NCBI GenBank assembly: GCA_949358305.1
Contig: OX442314.1
Location: 45,580,581 to 45,640,580 of the forward strand
Direction: 5' to 3'
DNA length: 60,000 bases
Source of the DNA: Strigamia acuminata
Lineage: Eukaryota; Arthropoda; Chilopoda; Geophilomorpha; Linotaeniidae
Part shown: positions 59,897-60,000 of the stretch, one piece after another
Layout of the letters: each line of letters opens with the position of its first letter
How positions within the stretch are numbered: the stretch's first letter is position 1
Position numbers and translations under genes: made by a program
The notes under the pieces: model-generated
What the model was told of the DNA's origin: nothing
Seen by the model: only the letters and a program-made list of their open reading frames with translations
Databases searched by the model: none

Positions 59897-60000
59897 AAAG
59901 TACCCGACACGATAATTCCGAAATTTATCATTTATTTTTTTTAATCAGACACCGTAAAGTCCCGTGTTCTGCTTTATTTATTCCCAGATCAATTGTAAAT
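59897..60000 (+). other. Resumed copia-2 3' region
   Basis: Sequence that adjoined 49044 before the gypsy insertion (one AAAG is duplicated). Probably copia-2 3' UTR or LTR; too short to define an LTR. Confidence 0.5.

Noticed and set aside
1-60000. CRISPR arrays, operons, ribosome-binding sites
   Set aside because: The window is eukaryotic; tandem arrays seen are minisatellites or transposon termini without unique spacers.

Overview
The window is AT-rich, intron-bearing eukaryotic DNA, most likely from an arthropod. Supporting signs are spliced genes with short introns (about 50-65 nt in the small genes), DEG/ENaC channel genes, small GPI-type Ly6/quiver-like proteins, a degenerate TTAGG (arthropod telomere type) tract inside a transposon, and Ty1/copia, Ty3/gypsy and hAT-like elements. 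No bacterial gene, rRNA, convincing tRNA or CRISPR array was seen. All exon limits were read by eye from GT/AG sites, phase agreement and comparison between paralogues.

Region 1 (1-7.3 kb) is a small secreted-protein cluster. Three tandem paralogues of a Ly6/quiver-like GPI-anchored protein lie on the plus strand (701-1293, 4553-5145, 6708-7312), each with four exons. An unrelated secreted 8-cysteine protein lies on the minus strand at 5900-6358. Copies 1 and 2 are separated by MITEs, including an 8-bp-TSD hAT-like element (3591-4321) whose empty site is kept next to copy 1.

Region 2 (7.5-16.1 kb) is the gene for RNA polymerase II subunit RPB4, cut in mid-codon by an 8,025-bp LTR retrotransposon (7766-15790). 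The element has 2,132-bp LTRs with no difference I could find in their bodies, a 4-bp target duplication (GTGT) and only Gag-like coding. Without the insert and one GTGT the gene reads as an intact 142-residue frame.

Region 3 (16.1-21.9 kb) holds a complete, apparently intact copia element on the minus strand (16742-21848).

Region 4 (22-42 kb) is built around two head-to-head DEG/ENaC genes: a ten-exon minus-strand gene (31086 to 22187) and a plus-strand paralogue (37853-41644 and possibly beyond). The minus gene reads as one 757-residue frame with TWO complete DEG/ENaC subunits in tandem: the pore helix of subunit 1 and the first membrane helix of subunit 2 lie in the same exon, joined by a short basic linker. 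The plus copy keeps this fusion exon open. This four-helix concatenated channel is the most unusual thing in the window. Between the two genes lie a cluster of short perfect hairpins, two nested MITEs, and a ~1-kb-arm inverted repeat with a solo LTR in its loop.

Region 5 (42.6-60 kb) is nested retrotransposons: a gypsy gag fragment, a copia element (ORF 44623-48918) and, inserted just after that ORF, a complete gypsy element (49045-59896). The gypsy element has 624-bp LTRs, a GGGAAAC -1 frameshift signal with a downstream stem between gag and pol, and a third ORF with a Cys/His motif. The copia 3' end resumes at 59897 and leaves the window.
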